From the NCBI GenBank assembly GCA_001600695.1, contig BCKQ01000002.1:310001-374000 (forward strand): a stretch of 64,000 bases of DNA, given 5' to 3'. Source of the DNA: Ascoidea asiatica (lineage: Eukaryota > Ascomycota > Saccharomycetes > Ascoideales > Ascoideaceae). Shown here one piece after another: positions 7,962-19,218 of the stretch. A model generated the notes under the pieces. It was not told where the DNA came from. It made no database searches and was given only the letters and a program-made list of their open reading frames with translations. How positions within the stretch are numbered: the stretch's first letter is position 1; every line of letters starts with the position of its first letter. Position numbers and translations under genes: made by a program.

Positions 7962-10790
7962 TTAAGATTTTTCTGGTTCTTCAAGAATAAAGACATCAGG
8001 AAGTGGAGCTTCTTTATTATTTAATTGTCTTACCGTTTTGATAGTTTTACATTTTGATTCTGGTTCTTTATCAATTAACATCACAACTCCGTCCGTTCCT
8101 CTAAACTTTCTAACAGGTACAAATCTTCCTTCTTTATCAAATGAAATAAATCTTAACTGAGCTGGAAGCACTCTACTCATATTTGGTATTTTATAAGCCT
8201 CTGAAGAATATGCATCTATAACTGGTTCAGCCTCAGAAAATTCAGCATTCAAAGGTTCAGGGGAAACCTTTTCGGATAATTCAGGACTCTTTTGTTCAGT
8301 AGAATCATTTTTCTCTTCAAAACTTTCTAAATTTTTATTCAACTTTGCTCTAGTATTAGCTTTCTTTGTAGTTGATAGTACAGCGGTTTTGACCTTCTCT
8401 GGGGCTTTTTCAGTTTTTTCCTCTACCTTTGGTGGATAGTCAAAAAATTCCTTCTTACTATTACAATTTATTTCAAAATCTGGGATTTTAAGATCTTCTT
8501 TGAGGCCAATAATAGATGTTGTTTGTAGTGATAAAGAGAGAAAATGAGTTAATGGGAACCAATACCAATATTGGGCAAAAACTGTCAAACCAACTATAGC
8601 TTTGATATTTAAAGTTCCAGTGGAATAATTTTCAAGCTGAATAGTAGCATTTTGTCCTCCGGCATCTATAATACCTTGAGCTAAAGCTGATCCAAATCTG
8701 GCAAGACCAGTTTGTGATTTTGATTGAAGATAAGAAGAAAACATTTCTTTAATTTCTTTAACTTTAGGAAAAGTTTTTTCATTTTGTTGAATTAAAACCA
8801 TAGAAATAGCAATTAGTGCACCTTGACGAACAAAATCTACAGGATCTTTACATAAAGTTTCTAAAATATCAACAGCAGAATGTAGACCTCTACCAGCACA
8901 ACAAATACCAAGAGCCATAGCAGTTCCGTATCTAACATGAGGATTATGTGATTCAGCTAAAAGTTCAACAATTGTTGGAAGAGTCTTATACTCTCTAAGC
9001 AATACAAAACCTAAAGCCATAACTGCAGCTCTTCTAACATCATCACTAGAATCAGAAACAGCTATATGTAATAATTTTCGAACAGCTTTGTTTGATCCAG
9101 TTCCGCAATAAGCTAATGCAATAGTAAAAGCACCACCGTAACGCAAAATAGAATTCTGATTTTCCAATAACTTTTCTATAACATCATCTGCATCAGACTC
9201 TCTACCATAATTTAAAAGTGATATTCCAATGGCAAGCCCTCTTATTATATTTCCATGATTAGTTTGTTCAGAATATTCAAGCATTTCGGCCAAACATGCA
9301 GAGTTTGCTGTTCCTAACATGACTAATCCCATGGATAAAGCTGCAGCTTCTCCAGAAGTTGCAGAATCGGAATATAATACACCTCTTAATGCGTCCAAAA
9401 GTTCAGCATTTCCGCTTCCCATTCCAGCTACACCAGCACCAAGACAAGCTCCATGAGAAACAATATCAGTATCATCAGAATCAGCTCCGAAAACGATATA
9501 CTGCTTAATATAATCAAGAACTTCTCTACCATGACCAGCATAAATTATACCCAATCCATATAAAGCCCCTCCATTATAATAAGGGGAGCCACCTTTTTCT
9601 GGTAAATAAGGCTCTAAAATAGCTCTACCTTGAGATAAATTTCCTTTATGAATGACACCAAGAGCAGCTGTTGCAGAGAATTTGGTCCAGTTTGTAGCTT
9701 TTCCAAGCCATTCTAAATTAGATCTTATAAATTTATCGTTAGTTGTTCCACTATGTAAAAGAGCATTTTGAAAAGTGACAGCATTATGAAACATTGAATT
9801 TTTACCATCTAATAGAGATTTTGCCTTTTCTAAAATTTGACTATCAGTATGGTCATTTTTATAAAGGAAAGTAATATCAGCATCACATGAAGGAACCCCG
9901 GAAAGAATAGTGACGATTTTTCGATACAAAGGATTAGCTTTAATTGATGAATCGTCTTCTATAACTTTGATTAAACTATCCAATAATTGTTGAGAAGCAG
10001 AATGAACCAAATCAAAAGCAACTTGAAAAGCAACCAACTTTTTGGTATCATTGCCAGCATCAATTAGATTTTTTAATAATTCAGAAGCAAGCTTATAATC
10101 ATTCAATCGAATAATTATTTTTGAAATTAAAAAGTAATCTGGATTATACAATTTTAAAATTAGTGTAACCAATTTATTTAATAGTAATATTCTGAATTGT
10201 TTGTTATTTAAAATTGTATTGGATGAACACAATAAAACATAATTGATTGAAGATAAAGGAAGTTCATCAGAATCATGGTTACTAATTTGATCAGAAATGA
10301 TAGAATTGATAATATCAAGTCTATAACTCTCTACAGCTATTCCAAGAGCTAATTTCCATTCATTTTTAACACAGCAATTATCAATCATTTTTTCGACAAC
10401 TTTAGTTAAATTGGGGTCAATTTTAACATTCTTTAAAGTAAAATTTTTTTGTGATAAACTAATATAAGATTCAACAGCTTTCGAAACAATTGTTTCTACA
10501 TATTCGGATTGTTCATCAATATCAAATTTATTATCAGCAACTAAAGCATATTTGATAGCTAAATCAAAATCTCCTAAATAATAATATACTTTGGATACAA
10601 GAAGAGCAGCTAATTCTCTATCTTGAAATGTTTCATCTTCATAAAGTTCTTCAATTTCTGGTAAATTGTTAGAAATTTCAGCCCATAATTCATTTACAAC
10701 ACCATTTAAAGAAGTTAATGAGTAAGTTTTTAAATTTGGGTCATCTTCTTCTAAAAGCGATAAATACGGAGCTGCAGAAGTTAATGCCAT
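7962..10790 (-). CDS. RPN2: RPN2, 26S proteasome regulatory subunit
   Basis: Large scaffold subunit of the 19S regulatory particle base; its family links Rpn1/Rpn13 and the ATPase ring. The 942 residues match the usual ~945. The N-terminus (SAAPYLSLLEEDDPNLKTYSL) is characteristic. A helical solenoid leads into the PC (proteasome/cyclosome) repeat toroid at about residues 370-760, with recurring motifs such as GGALYGLGIIYAGHGREVLDY and GGAFTIALAYCGTGSNKAVR. A Lys/Glu-rich acidic linker precedes the conserved C-terminal block with LPAQLRFISFD and a terminal acidic tail. No odd features. Confidence 0.96.
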   Translation of the reverse strand: MALTSAAPYLSLLEEDDPNLKTYSLTSLNGVVNELWAEISNNLPEIEELYEDETFQDRELAALLVSKVYYYLGDFDLAIKYALVADNKFDIDEQSEYVETIVSKAVESYISLSQKNFTLKNVKIDPNLTKVVEKMIDNCCVKNEWKLALGIAVESYRLDIINSIISDQISNHDSDELPLSSINYVLLCSSNTILNNKQFRILLLNKLVTLILKLYNPDYFLISKIIIRLNDYKLASELLKNLIDAGNDTKKLVAFQVAFDLVHSASQQLLDSLIKVIEDDSSIKANPLYRKIVTILSGVPSCDADITFLYKNDHTDSQILEKAKSLLDGKNSMFHNAVTFQNALLHSGTTNDKFIRSNLEWLGKATNWTKFSATAALGVIHKGNLSQGRAILEPYLPEKGGSPYYNGGALYGLGIIYAGHGREVLDYIKQYIVFGADSDDTDIVSHGACLGAGVAGMGSGNAELLDALRGVLYSDSATSGEAAALSMGLVMLGTANSACLAEMLEYSEQTNHGNIIRGLAIGISLLNYGRESDADDVIEKLLENQNSILRYGGAFTIALAYCGTGSNKAVRKLLHIAVSDSSDDVRRAAVMALGFVLLREYKTLPTIVELLAESHNPHVRYGTAMALGICCAGRGLHSAVDILETLCKDPVDFVRQGALIAISMVLIQQNEKTFPKVKEIKEMFSSYLQSKSQTGLARFGSALAQGIIDAGGQNATIQLENYSTGTLNIKAIVGLTVFAQYWYWFPLTHFLSLSLQTTSIIGLKEDLKIPDFEINCNSKKEFFDYPPKVEEKTEKAPEKVKTAVLSTTKKANTRAKLNKNLESFEEKNDSTEQKSPELSEKVSPEPLNAEFSEAEPVIDAYSSEAYKIPNMSRVLPAQLRFISFDKEGRFVPVRKFRGTDGVVMLIDKEPESKCKTIKTVRQLNNKEAPLPDVFILEEPEKS

Positions 10791-11346
10791 TTTATAAATA
10801 AGAATTATGTGAATATTAAAGTCTGCAAATTATTCTTTAAATGACAATTAGATGCTTAAGAGTAATTCGAGTTCTTTAATTATATTGACTTTTGGTTTAT
10901 TCACCTTTAAAGTAAATCGCCACTTTATCAATAGCCTTAATTACAGTAAATCTTTGAAGGTTTGAACAAATTCAAGATTACCCGGTCTTTTGAAATTTGA
11001 AACTGCTAAGAACCTTACCCGCAGACTTATTAATAATTTTGATCAGAGCTTTAACCTTTAGCTCTACTTCATCACTTTATCATACTAATTCAACAAAGGA
11101 GAACCTAGCTTTGTTCATCATAGCTTATTTCTTGGATATTTTATTTCTCGATTCAAGATTTCTACAAATGCAATTCCTTTATTCCAAAGTGAAATATATT
11201 GTTTTATTTTAATAAAAAGTACTGAAACTTTTGAAACAACAAAGCTATAGTGACTAACAAATACTATAAACTTTTGATAACAATCTTTAAAAAATTTTAT
11301 GGGCTATCCTGGACTAGAAGAAATAAAGAGAAAAAATATTATTGGT
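10791..11346. other. RPN2 upstream / CIN2 downstream intergenic region
   Basis: No gene supported. The only long frame here starts at TTG and resembles nothing. It contains a partial proteasome-associated control element. Confidence 0.5.
10917..10924 (-). promoter_or_regulatory. PACE-like site upstream of RPN2
   Basis: The minus strand reads AGTGGCGA about 130 bp before the RPN2 start. This partly matches the GGTGGCAAA element bound by Rpn4 at yeast proteasome genes. Two mismatches make it tentative. Confidence 0.25.
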
Positions 11347-12330
11347 TTAGTTTTCATATAACTTGCTATATCCTTCAGGACATGTAGACAAATCTTTAAT
11401 AATAGAGTTATCAATATGATCAATAGTTTTTGTTAACCATTCGAAATTATGGATTGAAGCTTTTTCAAGTTTGAAATGAGGGTTTACTTCTTCTTTATTT
11501 GGCCAATTGAAATCATCAATTTCAATTTCTCCCTTTTCTTCGAATATCAGCAAATTTTTACAATTTTCGATAATAGCTCTTTTTGATTGAACATTCAAAT
11601 ATATTGAACAATTATTGGCATTGTGCAATCTTAATTGATGACATTTAACGATTAAAGTAACATTTTCCAAATTATGAATAAATATAGGGCCTGATGAAAT
11701 TAAATATAATATAGAATTTTTAGAGTTCTCTAAATGAATAGAACCCGGGGGAAATGGTTGCTCATCTATAGCAATAATGCATCTAGTTATATCTTTAATT
11801 AAAACATGTTTGGAAGGATAATTAATAGTTATGAATTTATCTGATAAGCCTGAAAACAAAGGTTGAATTTGCGAGATTGGCTTAATTGTATTGTTATTAT
11901 TTAAGACTTGGTTGATTGTGATATTTTTCTCAACATTGGCTAGTTTTTTTCTAAAAGAAAACTTTTTCTTTCCCTTTCCTAACTTTAGCTGCTTGTCTTC
12001 TGTCATATCTAGTAAAGTTTTTATGCCATCTGAATAATGCCTTTGATCGTAAGAAGGAACTTTTAGCTCATCGATTTTAGAATGAATATTATCACTTAAA
12101 TCAATTATTTTTTCTTTGATTAGCATTAGCTCTTCTTTGTCTGGACATTCTGAAATATTGTTCTCCAATTCTTATTTTGATAGTGAAAGCAATTTGAAAA
12201 TTTACATTACATATGTTAGTTTACAATTAATATTTAAAGGAGGAATTATTTTACAGAAAATTATGAAAAGGAACTTACCATGTTTAGATGCACTGAAATA
12301 CGTATAAAGATCTTTAGGAGCTTGCTCCAT
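11347..12330 (-). CDS. CIN2: CIN2, tubulin-folding cofactor C, two exons
   Basis: Joining exon 1 (12330-12279) with exon 2 (12170-11347) gives 291 residues starting MEQAPKDLYTYFSASKHE. The C-terminal half is a C-CAP/TBCC beta-helix: short repeating strands (HLENSKNSILYLIS, IHNLENVTLIVKC) followed by QLRLHNANN. The latter is the QxRxH motif carrying the arginine finger by which cofactor C triggers GTP hydrolysis on beta-tubulin during tubulin assembly. An N-terminal helical domain precedes it. S. cerevisiae CIN2 (268 residues) also has an intron near its 5' end, which supports the exon structure. Confidence 0.88.
12171..12278 (-). other. CIN2: intron of CIN2
   Basis: Begins GTAAGT at 12278, has an AACTAAC branch-like site, and ends AATAAG at 12171 (108 nt). 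Its removal joins CAT-G to AA-TTG in frame and supplies an ATG the downstream exon lacks. Confidence 0.8.
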
Positions 12331-12872
12331 CTCAATTTCAATACAAGCTTGTGAAAAATGCTGTATAATACATTATTCAGACTAAGTGATTTGAAATAAT
12401 TTTCCAGCTTTGAATTCAAATCATTTCTTGAATTAGGTACATGAATCGATACTGAATCTAAGCTAATTCTTCTGCTAAAAGTTACCTACAGTTCTGTATT
12501 ATCCAAATTCCTCATTTTTCTTTTCACGGAATATACACGATATTACCCTGTTATTTCAAATGCTTCTCTGTCCAAAAATATACAGGCTTACACAGCATTA
12601 TGCGTGAGTACCCGAACCTTGGATTAGGATATATCAGCACCATTGAAATGGTTTTTTAATTTTGTCTAGATCGGGAAAAACAATAACAACCCAAAAATGA
12701 TTCTTTGTTTACTTTCATTGAAATGTTATTTTGGGATTCCAGATTCTTATTATATTTAATTAAACTTTTCCTCTTCTAGGTTTCGTTAAATTTTCTAAAT
12801 TCAACCTATTTTTCATTTTTTTATTTCAAGTAAAAACATTAGTTGGGAATAATAACTAACCAAAAATCAATA
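12331..12872. other. divergent promoter region, CIN2 / IQG1
   Basis: A 542-bp intergenic region without genes. It contains a short inverted repeat (CACGCATTATGCGTG, at about 12593-12607) and T-rich stretches before IQG1. Confidence 0.5.
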
Positions 12873-15800
12873 ATGAGTTCAAAATCGCCAAGAAAAACAA
12901 ATAAATTTGCTTCAAGATATATAAATTTGATAGACAATGATGAAAATCAACAAGAAAAATATCAATCATCAAAAGTGAAATCTATTTCAAGTAAACCGGC
13001 CTTGACTCAAAGTCCAAGAACTGCTTTAAAGACCATATCTACTTCTTCACATTCTCCTTTAGTAGATAAGAAATCTACGTCATCTTTAAATCAAGCCGGT
13101 AGAAAAAGTATATTAAATTATGATATTGAATATCTTACTGATATGATTTTTTCGGATGTAGAAACTCCTAATCATCCTGAAATTTTTCTGGATTCTCGTT
13201 CCTCTGGATCTTTAAAACATCCAATTTCACCCACAAAGCAATCGCCAAATAAAAAGACAAAAATTCATTTCAAAAAAAGTATACCTCAGAATAATTTTCA
13301 AGAACACCAAGCAATAAACCATACAAGAAGTATTTCTAGAAATAGTAACTTAAGAAAAAAAGGTCAAAAAACTCATAAAAAAGTTCAACTTGACCCAAAA
13401 ATAGAGGTTATTGATTTAGAGGATGCGGATGAAGTGACAGGAATGAAAGGAAGAAAAAGACTTCAGAGAAGGAACTCAAAAGATTCAACTACTTTATTAT
13501 CTACCACCTGGGTTGATAATTCCAGACAATCATTGCAAGGTTATGAATATTTATGTAGAGTTGCCGAAGCTAAAAAATGGATTGAACAGTGTATTAATGA
13601 AAAGCTACCTCCTGTTAAGGAAATTATATCTGATGCACTAAGAGATGGTGTAATATTAGCAACATTAACAAAAGCTTTTGCACCAGAGCTTGTTTCCAAA
13701 ATTATTCCAGGATCTAAATTTAATAAACTACAATATCGTCATACTGAAAATATAAATTATTTTTTTGACTTTTTAGCAATGGTTGGAATGCCAGATTTAT
13801 TTAATTTTGAGTTAACTGACTTATACGAAGGTAAAAATATTCCAAAAGTAATTTTTTGTATTCATGCCCTAAGTTTTATTCTAAAAGATAAAGCACCAAA
13901 AATGCAAAATTTAGTAGGAAAATTAGATTTTTCCGATGAAGAAATTAAGCAATCTCAAAAATCCATAGATGCATCAAAAATGCCAAATTTCAAGTCTGTC
14001 AAAGATGGAGGAGAAAAAGCTCGAAATTTAGGATTGAAATCCTCCGATAGTATCCATGATATTAGCTCTTTGAAAGTTAAGGAAAGCTCAGTCACCGAAA
14101 ATCAGATAGAAGTAATAAAGGATCCTGAAGATTCAAAAGATGTTGAAGAAATTAGTGAAATTTCTTTCAAAGTTACTCCACATAAATTAAAATCAAAGTC
14201 TCCTTATCCAAAGGTGGAACCTTCAAGTCTTTTAAAGGAAGATGCCAACCAAACATTTAATGAATTTTATGATGAAACAACTCAAATTCTTCAATTAGAT
14301 GAGCCTTCTGATGAGGATTTAGATATGTATATTAGATCAATACTCCGAACTCAGAGAGCAGCAAGAGGTGCCATTGTCAGGTATAAAATCTTTGTACAAA
14401 AATTAATGGTTGAATCATTCTCCACGGAAATAATTTCATTACAATCAATTGCTAGAAAACACATTTTTTTGAAATCTGATCAATTCTTGAAACTTTCTGC
14501 AAAAAGTTCTGAGAATTTTGGGTCTATTGTAGCTTTTCAATCAATCTGTAAGAGACTTTTAATTAGAAAATATGTCCTAGAGGCGAAAAAGAGTCTTATT
14601 TGCAATGATAACTTATCAAAAATTACTGAATTACAAGCAGCTATTCGATCCAAATCAACTTTTAAATTAGTCAATTCTGATTCGTTTGTACTTAGCATGA
14701 GCACAACAAAGCTAATTTTCTTACAATCTTTTATCAGAGGTGTCTTGAAGAGAAATTCAATAAAGTCTCTAAGAAATAGTATTTTATTTGACAGTGTAAC
14801 AAGCACGTTAATTGCTATCAATAAAGGTAAGCAAATCAGGAACAATCTTTCGAATATTATTTACTCTTTGAAAAAAAACTCTAACAAGATCACTTATATT
14901 CAAGCCATTATTAGGTCTAATATGAAACAGAAACAAATCTTTGGAAATGTTTCAATCCTCAACTCGATAGATAAGGCTTCTTTAGTTCAGCTTCAATCAA
15001 GTGCAAGATCAATAATTGTTCAAAGAAAGCTTATTAAAATATTATGGACTCTTAACCACTCTTCTGGTTCAATAGAAGAACTACAATCCCTCTTTAGAGG
15101 TAATTGCCTCAGAAATGCTCTTAAAAGTAGTCATTTCAGTCTATTTAAAATGGATATGAAAATATCAGAACTACAAACAATCGCAAGAGGGGGCTTGGCT
15201 AGATCGAGAATAATTCTCGTCCTTGATCAAATAGCTGAAAATGAGCGGTTTATGCTTGGATTTGTTGCACATTGTAAAGGAATTTCAGAGAGAAAAAAAA
15301 TTCAAAACAAAGGAGCCATTCTATTCCAAAATAGTGGTTCTATTATAGCAATTCAATCTATTTTCAGAGGGGTTATTTCTAGATTCAAAAGAGAACTTTT
15401 ATTTGATGAACTTTATGATAAAGAAATAACTTTTGTTAATATTCAGGCACTTTCTCGAGGAGCTCTACTTAGAACAAAAATTGCAAAAATGGAGCAGTAT
15501 TATAGAGATCATGTTGATGAGATTACCAAAGTTCAAAGCTATATTAGAGCTAAATATCAAGGCGGTGCCTATAGACGCTTAATTACTTTGAAAAACCCGC
15601 CATTGACAGTTATAAGAAGATTTGCTCATCTTTTAAATGACACTGAAAAAGATTTTGAAGAGGAGTTAAAAATAGATAAAATCAATGAAAAAATCAAGCT
15701 GAAATCTGCTGCTAATGAAAGAATTGAACTTGAAAATGAGCAATTGGACTCCAAGATTGCTTTATTGTTGATGAATAAGATTACGTTTGATGAAATTTTG

Positions 15801-18077
15801 CACAATCAAACTTTTAATCTGAAAGGAAAATCTCTGGGGTCAAGCTTATACTCTACTAAAAGCTTTTCCAGTAGTGTTATATCTAATAAAAGTACAAGCT
15901 CAGATAAAATAAGTCTTAGAATAGATGCATCATCGTTGAGTAAATCTGCCAAACAAAGAATCGAAGGTTACCAAAGCTTATTCTATTTATTACAGACACA
16001 TCCTTGTTATTTTGAGAAATTATTGATAAATTTTGAAAATAATAGAAATGAAAGAAATAAAGTAGAATCTTATATTCTTGAAACTTTTAATATAATCAGT
16101 GGCCCTGGAAATGAAGATAAAACTGAATTTAATTGCAAATCTAATCAATTAACCAAGAGGGAAGAGTATTTATTTGTACGATTTCTTGGATGTTTAATTC
16201 AGAATCAAATAAATAGTAGTAAAAGTTTTGAAGATTTTGCTAAATTTCAAAATTCTTCATGGCAAAGACTACTTCAAAAATTTAATGGAAAAAAGTCAAA
16301 TCAAGAGAGATTAAAAAATATTTTTGGTGATTTAATTACAGAAATATCACGTATGAATGATTTACCACTTGAAAGCAATCCTTTACAAATATACAGAAAC
16401 AATTTGAAAATGCAAGAAAAAAAAACAGGCAAAAAATCCACTAAATCTATGAATATTACTGTCGAGGAAGCTATTTTAGATCCAGAAACAAGAGAAAAGT
16501 TTGTTGCTAATTTAAATACACTTCGTGGAATTTCAAATAAATTTTTAGTATTACTTGAAAATCATTACAAAGATCTTCCTAATCATATGAAAGCTCTTTG
16601 TTATACTGCAAATCAAGAAATTAATAAAAAATTTCCAGCTTTAGCAGAAGACGAAAGACTCTCAATTGTTGGTTATATACTTTTTTCGAATTGTGTTAAT
16701 GATATTATTTTAAATCCAGAAAAATATGGAGTTAGTTTAGTGGCATATTCAACTGGAGATATTTTAAAATTAAAGTATAACTTAAAAGGGATAATTAAAG
16801 TATTAAATCAAATTGTTGTTATGAAACCATTTCCTGAAAAAGATATATTTTTTCACCCTTTAAATGATTATATTATAAAATCATCTGAGAAATGTTTATC
16901 CATATTTAAAAATATGATAAATTTTGGTGATGTTGATAAAATATATGAAAAATCATTATATGATGATATGACATCATATTCAAGACCTTCATTATTAATT
17001 AACGTTGATATAATGCTTTCTATAGAAACATTTTTAGACATGAATATTGAAATAATAGCTCCTTCTAAAAATGATCCTATAAGAAAACATATTAAAACTA
17101 TAACAGATCTTTCATCAATAGGTAAAGATATTAAAAAAATAATACCAAGTAAATTATTTAAATTAAGTCTTAATCCTTGTAGTATTGATAATTTTAATAA
17201 AACTATTAAAGCATCATCATTATTAGTTCAAACCAAAAGATGTGTTGTTTATTTAATGCTTGTTCAAGATAATGCTATAACATTAATGGATTTACTTTTA
17301 TCAAAAATATCAGAAAATAATGAAAAGAAATTTGAATTATTAATGAAAGAAGGAAAAATTGATTTTGGAGAAAATAATATTTATAATAGTAGTAATACAT
17401 TCCTTGGAGAAGATTTTAGTAAAATGTCATATCATGAATTAAAACGTATATCATTAGAAAAACTTCTTGAACTTGAAGAAATGAAAATCATTTCAAGAGA
17501 AAATAATTTTCAAAAATTATTAAATGATATTGCAATTGATATAAAAACTAAACATGAACAAAGATTAGAGCGTCAAAAACAATTATTTACATTAAATAGA
17601 ACATTAGAAGGATTAATTGAAAAAGAAAAATATTTAAAAAATATTTCTGAAACATATTCAACATATATTAGTAAAGCAATGACAACATTACAAAAAAGAC
17701 CATCATTTAAAAAAATTATTATACCCTTTACAAAAAAATATTTTTATCAAAGAGAATTAAAAAAAGAAGGAAAAACAGCTAAATTTGGATCATATAAAAT
17801 GAGTTGTAAAAGACTTTATGAAAATGGAGTTTTAAAATCAATTAAAGATCAAAGAAAATTAAATTTTATTATAAGTTGTGATAAAGTTGGAAGTTTTAGA
17901 ATTGAAGCTCAAAGTAATATTATACCATTAGCTAGACCTGTTAATATTATAAGTTTAGATGAAATTTTACAATTTCAATATGAAAATAATCATGAGATTT
18001 CAATGTTTGATGGTGTTGTAATTTTTGATACAGATGGATTTTTAGCATTTCTTTTTAAGAAATTTTATACAAGATAA
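12873..18077 (+). CDS. IQG1: IQG1, IQGAP-family cytokinesis scaffold
   Basis: Actin-ring scaffold required for cytokinesis. The first ATG is at 12873; an upstream in-frame TTG at 12843 is not needed. The 1734 residues exceed the ~1500 of S. cerevisiae Iqg1. Domains in order: a basic disordered N-terminus; a calponin-homology domain at about 215-338; some eleven IQ-type motifs at about 485-910 (for example LQSSARSIIVQRK, IQSIFRGVISRFKRE), the calmodulin/light-chain binding region; a GAP-related domain at about 1025-1410 (FVRFLGCLIQNQI); and the RasGAP C-terminal domain at about 1510-1720. IQGAP GAP-related domains bind Rho-type GTPases without stimulating hydrolysis. It is convergent with the YDL177C-like gene. 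Confidence 0.95.
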   Translation: MSSKSPRKTNKFASRYINLIDNDENQQEKYQSSKVKSISSKPALTQSPRTALKTISTSSHSPLVDKKSTSSLNQAGRKSILNYDIEYLTDMIFSDVETPNHPEIFLDSRSSGSLKHPISPTKQSPNKKTKIHFKKSIPQNNFQEHQAINHTRSISRNSNLRKKGQKTHKKVQLDPKIEVIDLEDADEVTGMKGRKRLQRRNSKDSTTLLSTTWVDNSRQSLQGYEYLCRVAEAKKWIEQCINEKLPPVKEIISDALRDGVILATLTKAFAPELVSKIIPGSKFNKLQYRHTENINYFFDFLAMVGMPDLFNFELTDLYEGKNIPKVIFCIHALSFILKDKAPKMQNLVGKLDFSDEEIKQSQKSIDASKMPNFKSVKDGGEKARNLGLKSSDSIHDISSLKVKESSVTENQIEVIKDPEDSKDVEEISEISFKVTPHKLKSKSPYPKVEPSSLLKEDANQTFNEFYDETTQILQLDEPSDEDLDMYIRSILRTQRAARGAIVRYKIFVQKLMVESFSTEIISLQSIARKHIFLKSDQFLKLSAKSSENFGSIVAFQSICKRLLIRKYVLEAKKSLICNDNLSKITELQAAIRSKSTFKLVNSDSFVLSMSTTKLIFLQSFIRGVLKRNSIKSLRNSILFDSVTSTLIAINKGKQIRNNLSNIIYSLKKNSNKITYIQAIIRSNMKQKQIFGNVSILNSIDKASLVQLQSSARSIIVQRKLIKILWTLNHSSGSIEELQSLFRGNCLRNALKSSHFSLFKMDMKISELQTIARGGLARSRIILVLDQIAENERFMLGFVAHCKGISERKKIQNKGAILFQNSGSIIAIQSIFRGVISRFKRELLFDELYDKEITFVNIQALSRGALLRTKIAKMEQYYRDHVDEITKVQSYIRAKYQGGAYRRLITLKNPPLTVIRRFAHLLNDTEKDFEEELKIDKINEKIKLKSAANERIELENEQLDSKIALLLMNKITFDEILHNQTFNLKGKSLGSSLYSTKSFSSSVISNKSTSSDKISLRIDASSLSKSAKQRIEGYQSLFYLLQTHPCYFEKLLINFENNRNERNKVESYILETFNIISGPGNEDKTEFNCKSNQLTKREEYLFVRFLGCLIQNQINSSKSFEDFAKFQNSSWQRLLQKFNGKKSNQERLKNIFGDLITEISRMNDLPLESNPLQIYRNNLKMQEKKTGKKSTKSMNITVEEAILDPETREKFVANLNTLRGISNKFLVLLENHYKDLPNHMKALCYTANQEINKKFPALAEDERLSIVGYILFSNCVNDIILNPEKYGVSLVAYSTGDILKLKYNLKGIIKVLNQIVVMKPFPEKDIFFHPLNDYIIKSSEKCLSIFKNMINFGDVDKIYEKSLYDDMTSYSRPSLLINVDIMLSIETFLDMNIEIIAPSKNDPIRKHIKTITDLSSIGKDIKKIIPSKLFKLSLNPCSIDNFNKTIKASSLLVQTKRCVVYLMLVQDNAITLMDLLLSKISENNEKKFELLMKEGKIDFGENNIYNSSNTFLGEDFSKMSYHELKRISLEKLLELEEMKIISRENNFQKLLNDIAIDIKTKHEQRLERQKQLFTLNRTLEGLIEKEKYLKNISETYSTYISKAMTTLQKRPSFKKIIIPFTKKYFYQRELKKEGKTAKFGSYKMSCKRLYENGVLKSIKDQRKLNFIISCDKVGSFRIEAQSNIIPLARPVNIISLDEILQFQYENNHEISMFDGVVIFDTDGFLAFLFKKFYTR

Positions 18078-18491
18078 AAGTAAATTTTTTTTTTTTCTTT
18101 TTTTTTTAATTATTTTTGTTAACCCTCTTTATTTTTCTATATTTATTTGCTATATTTATATTTTTTTTGTTTTATTTGATACCCTTCTGTTTTATAACGT
18201 TTATTTTTAATAATTATTTAATTAGATACCAAATTATATTTTGCTCTTAACAATTTGTACCACAATACAAATACAAAGTTAATTTATTTTAGTAGTGACA
18301 ATAATTTAAAGTAGAAAATCCGTAAATTTGGCGACAGTGTTAAAAAAGCTTCCACGCATGAAAATGCATGAACTGTGCTCTTATGATTTTTTTAATTTGG
18401 TTTTAAATTTAACAATATTTAAATAAAGTATTGAAGTTATAAATAATGGTAGTGTATTAGAAATAAATGACAATGATATATAATCATCAAA
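18078..18491. other. intergenic region between convergent genes
   Basis: A 414-bp T-rich region following IQG1, with long T runs at 18086-18110. No gene or RNA recognised. Confidence 0.5.
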
Positions 18492-19022
18492 CTATTTTGA
18501 TTTTGTTTTTGACTTTGTTTTAGGTTTCAGCTTTGATTTTGATTTTAACTTTGATTTTGAATTAGTTTCCAAGGTAGAATCAGATTGCGAAGTTTGAATA
18601 TTATCAAAAAAATTACCAAGTTTTAAACTTTGAGCAGCAACTTCAGTTATAGATCTGAATCTTTTAGGACCTAATTGAGTTCCACCATACCATCTTGTCA
18701 CCACAACTAAAACATTCATAATATTTGCTCTTTCTAATAATACAAGTAATTTTTGACCTGCACCACTTTCACCACAATCATTGAAACCTTGATCAGATAT
18801 TTGATTGGTTTTAATTTGAGGAATATTTTTTCCTATTCTCCAAGCCATTATGGCAGGATGAGATGCTTTTGAAATGTTTTTTGTTTGTTCTAGTAAACAT
18901 TTTATCAAACTCGGGATTTCTTCAGTACTAGATAAAAATGTTGAATGACCTTGAAATTTTGATTTTTGGCAAATCAAAATCTCAGAAGAGTACCAAAGCT
19001 GTTTTTTCAAACATGCGTTCAT
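18492..19022 (-). CDS. IMPACT/UPF0029-family protein, YDL177C-like
   Basis: A 176-residue protein consisting of an IMPACT (UPF0029/YigZ N-terminal) domain: SKFQGHSTFLSS, HPAIMAWRIG, FNDCGESGAGQKLL and VVVTRWYGGTQLGPKRFRSI are the family's signature segments. It lacks the RWD domain of Yih1, so it matches the stand-alone S. cerevisiae protein YDL177C, whose function is unknown. I chose the ATG at 19022 (MNACLKKQLWYSSEIL). The frame extends further upstream to 19223, but that part is hydrophobic, unlike the family, and has low-GC intergenic character. The last ~25 residues are a Lys-Ser/Lys-Thr repeat. Confidence 0.8.
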   Translation of the reverse strand: MNACLKKQLWYSSEILICQKSKFQGHSTFLSSTEEIPSLIKCLLEQTKNISKASHPAIMAWRIGKNIPQIKTNQISDQGFNDCGESGAGQKLLVLLERANIMNVLVVVTRWYGGTQLGPKRFRSITEVAAQSLKLGNFFDNIQTSQSDSTLETNSKSKLKSKSKLKPKTKSKTKSK

Positions 19023-19218
19023 TAAATTGAGTATGAATTCCAAGGAAATGAAAGAGTAATTGAAAATACTCAATGAAAATACTGAATAAAGATACTGAAG
19101 ATACTGAAAAAGAAGTGTCAACCACAAAGAAAGAAAATAAGAATAGGACGACTGTCCGTGCCAATGTGGATATGAACCGTGGTGCGGATGACAAAAAAAT
19201 ATAATTTTAATCAGCCAC

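Noticed and set aside
12843-12872. Upstream start of IQG1 at TTG 12843
   Set aside because: Non-ATG; the ATG at 12873 gives a normal start.
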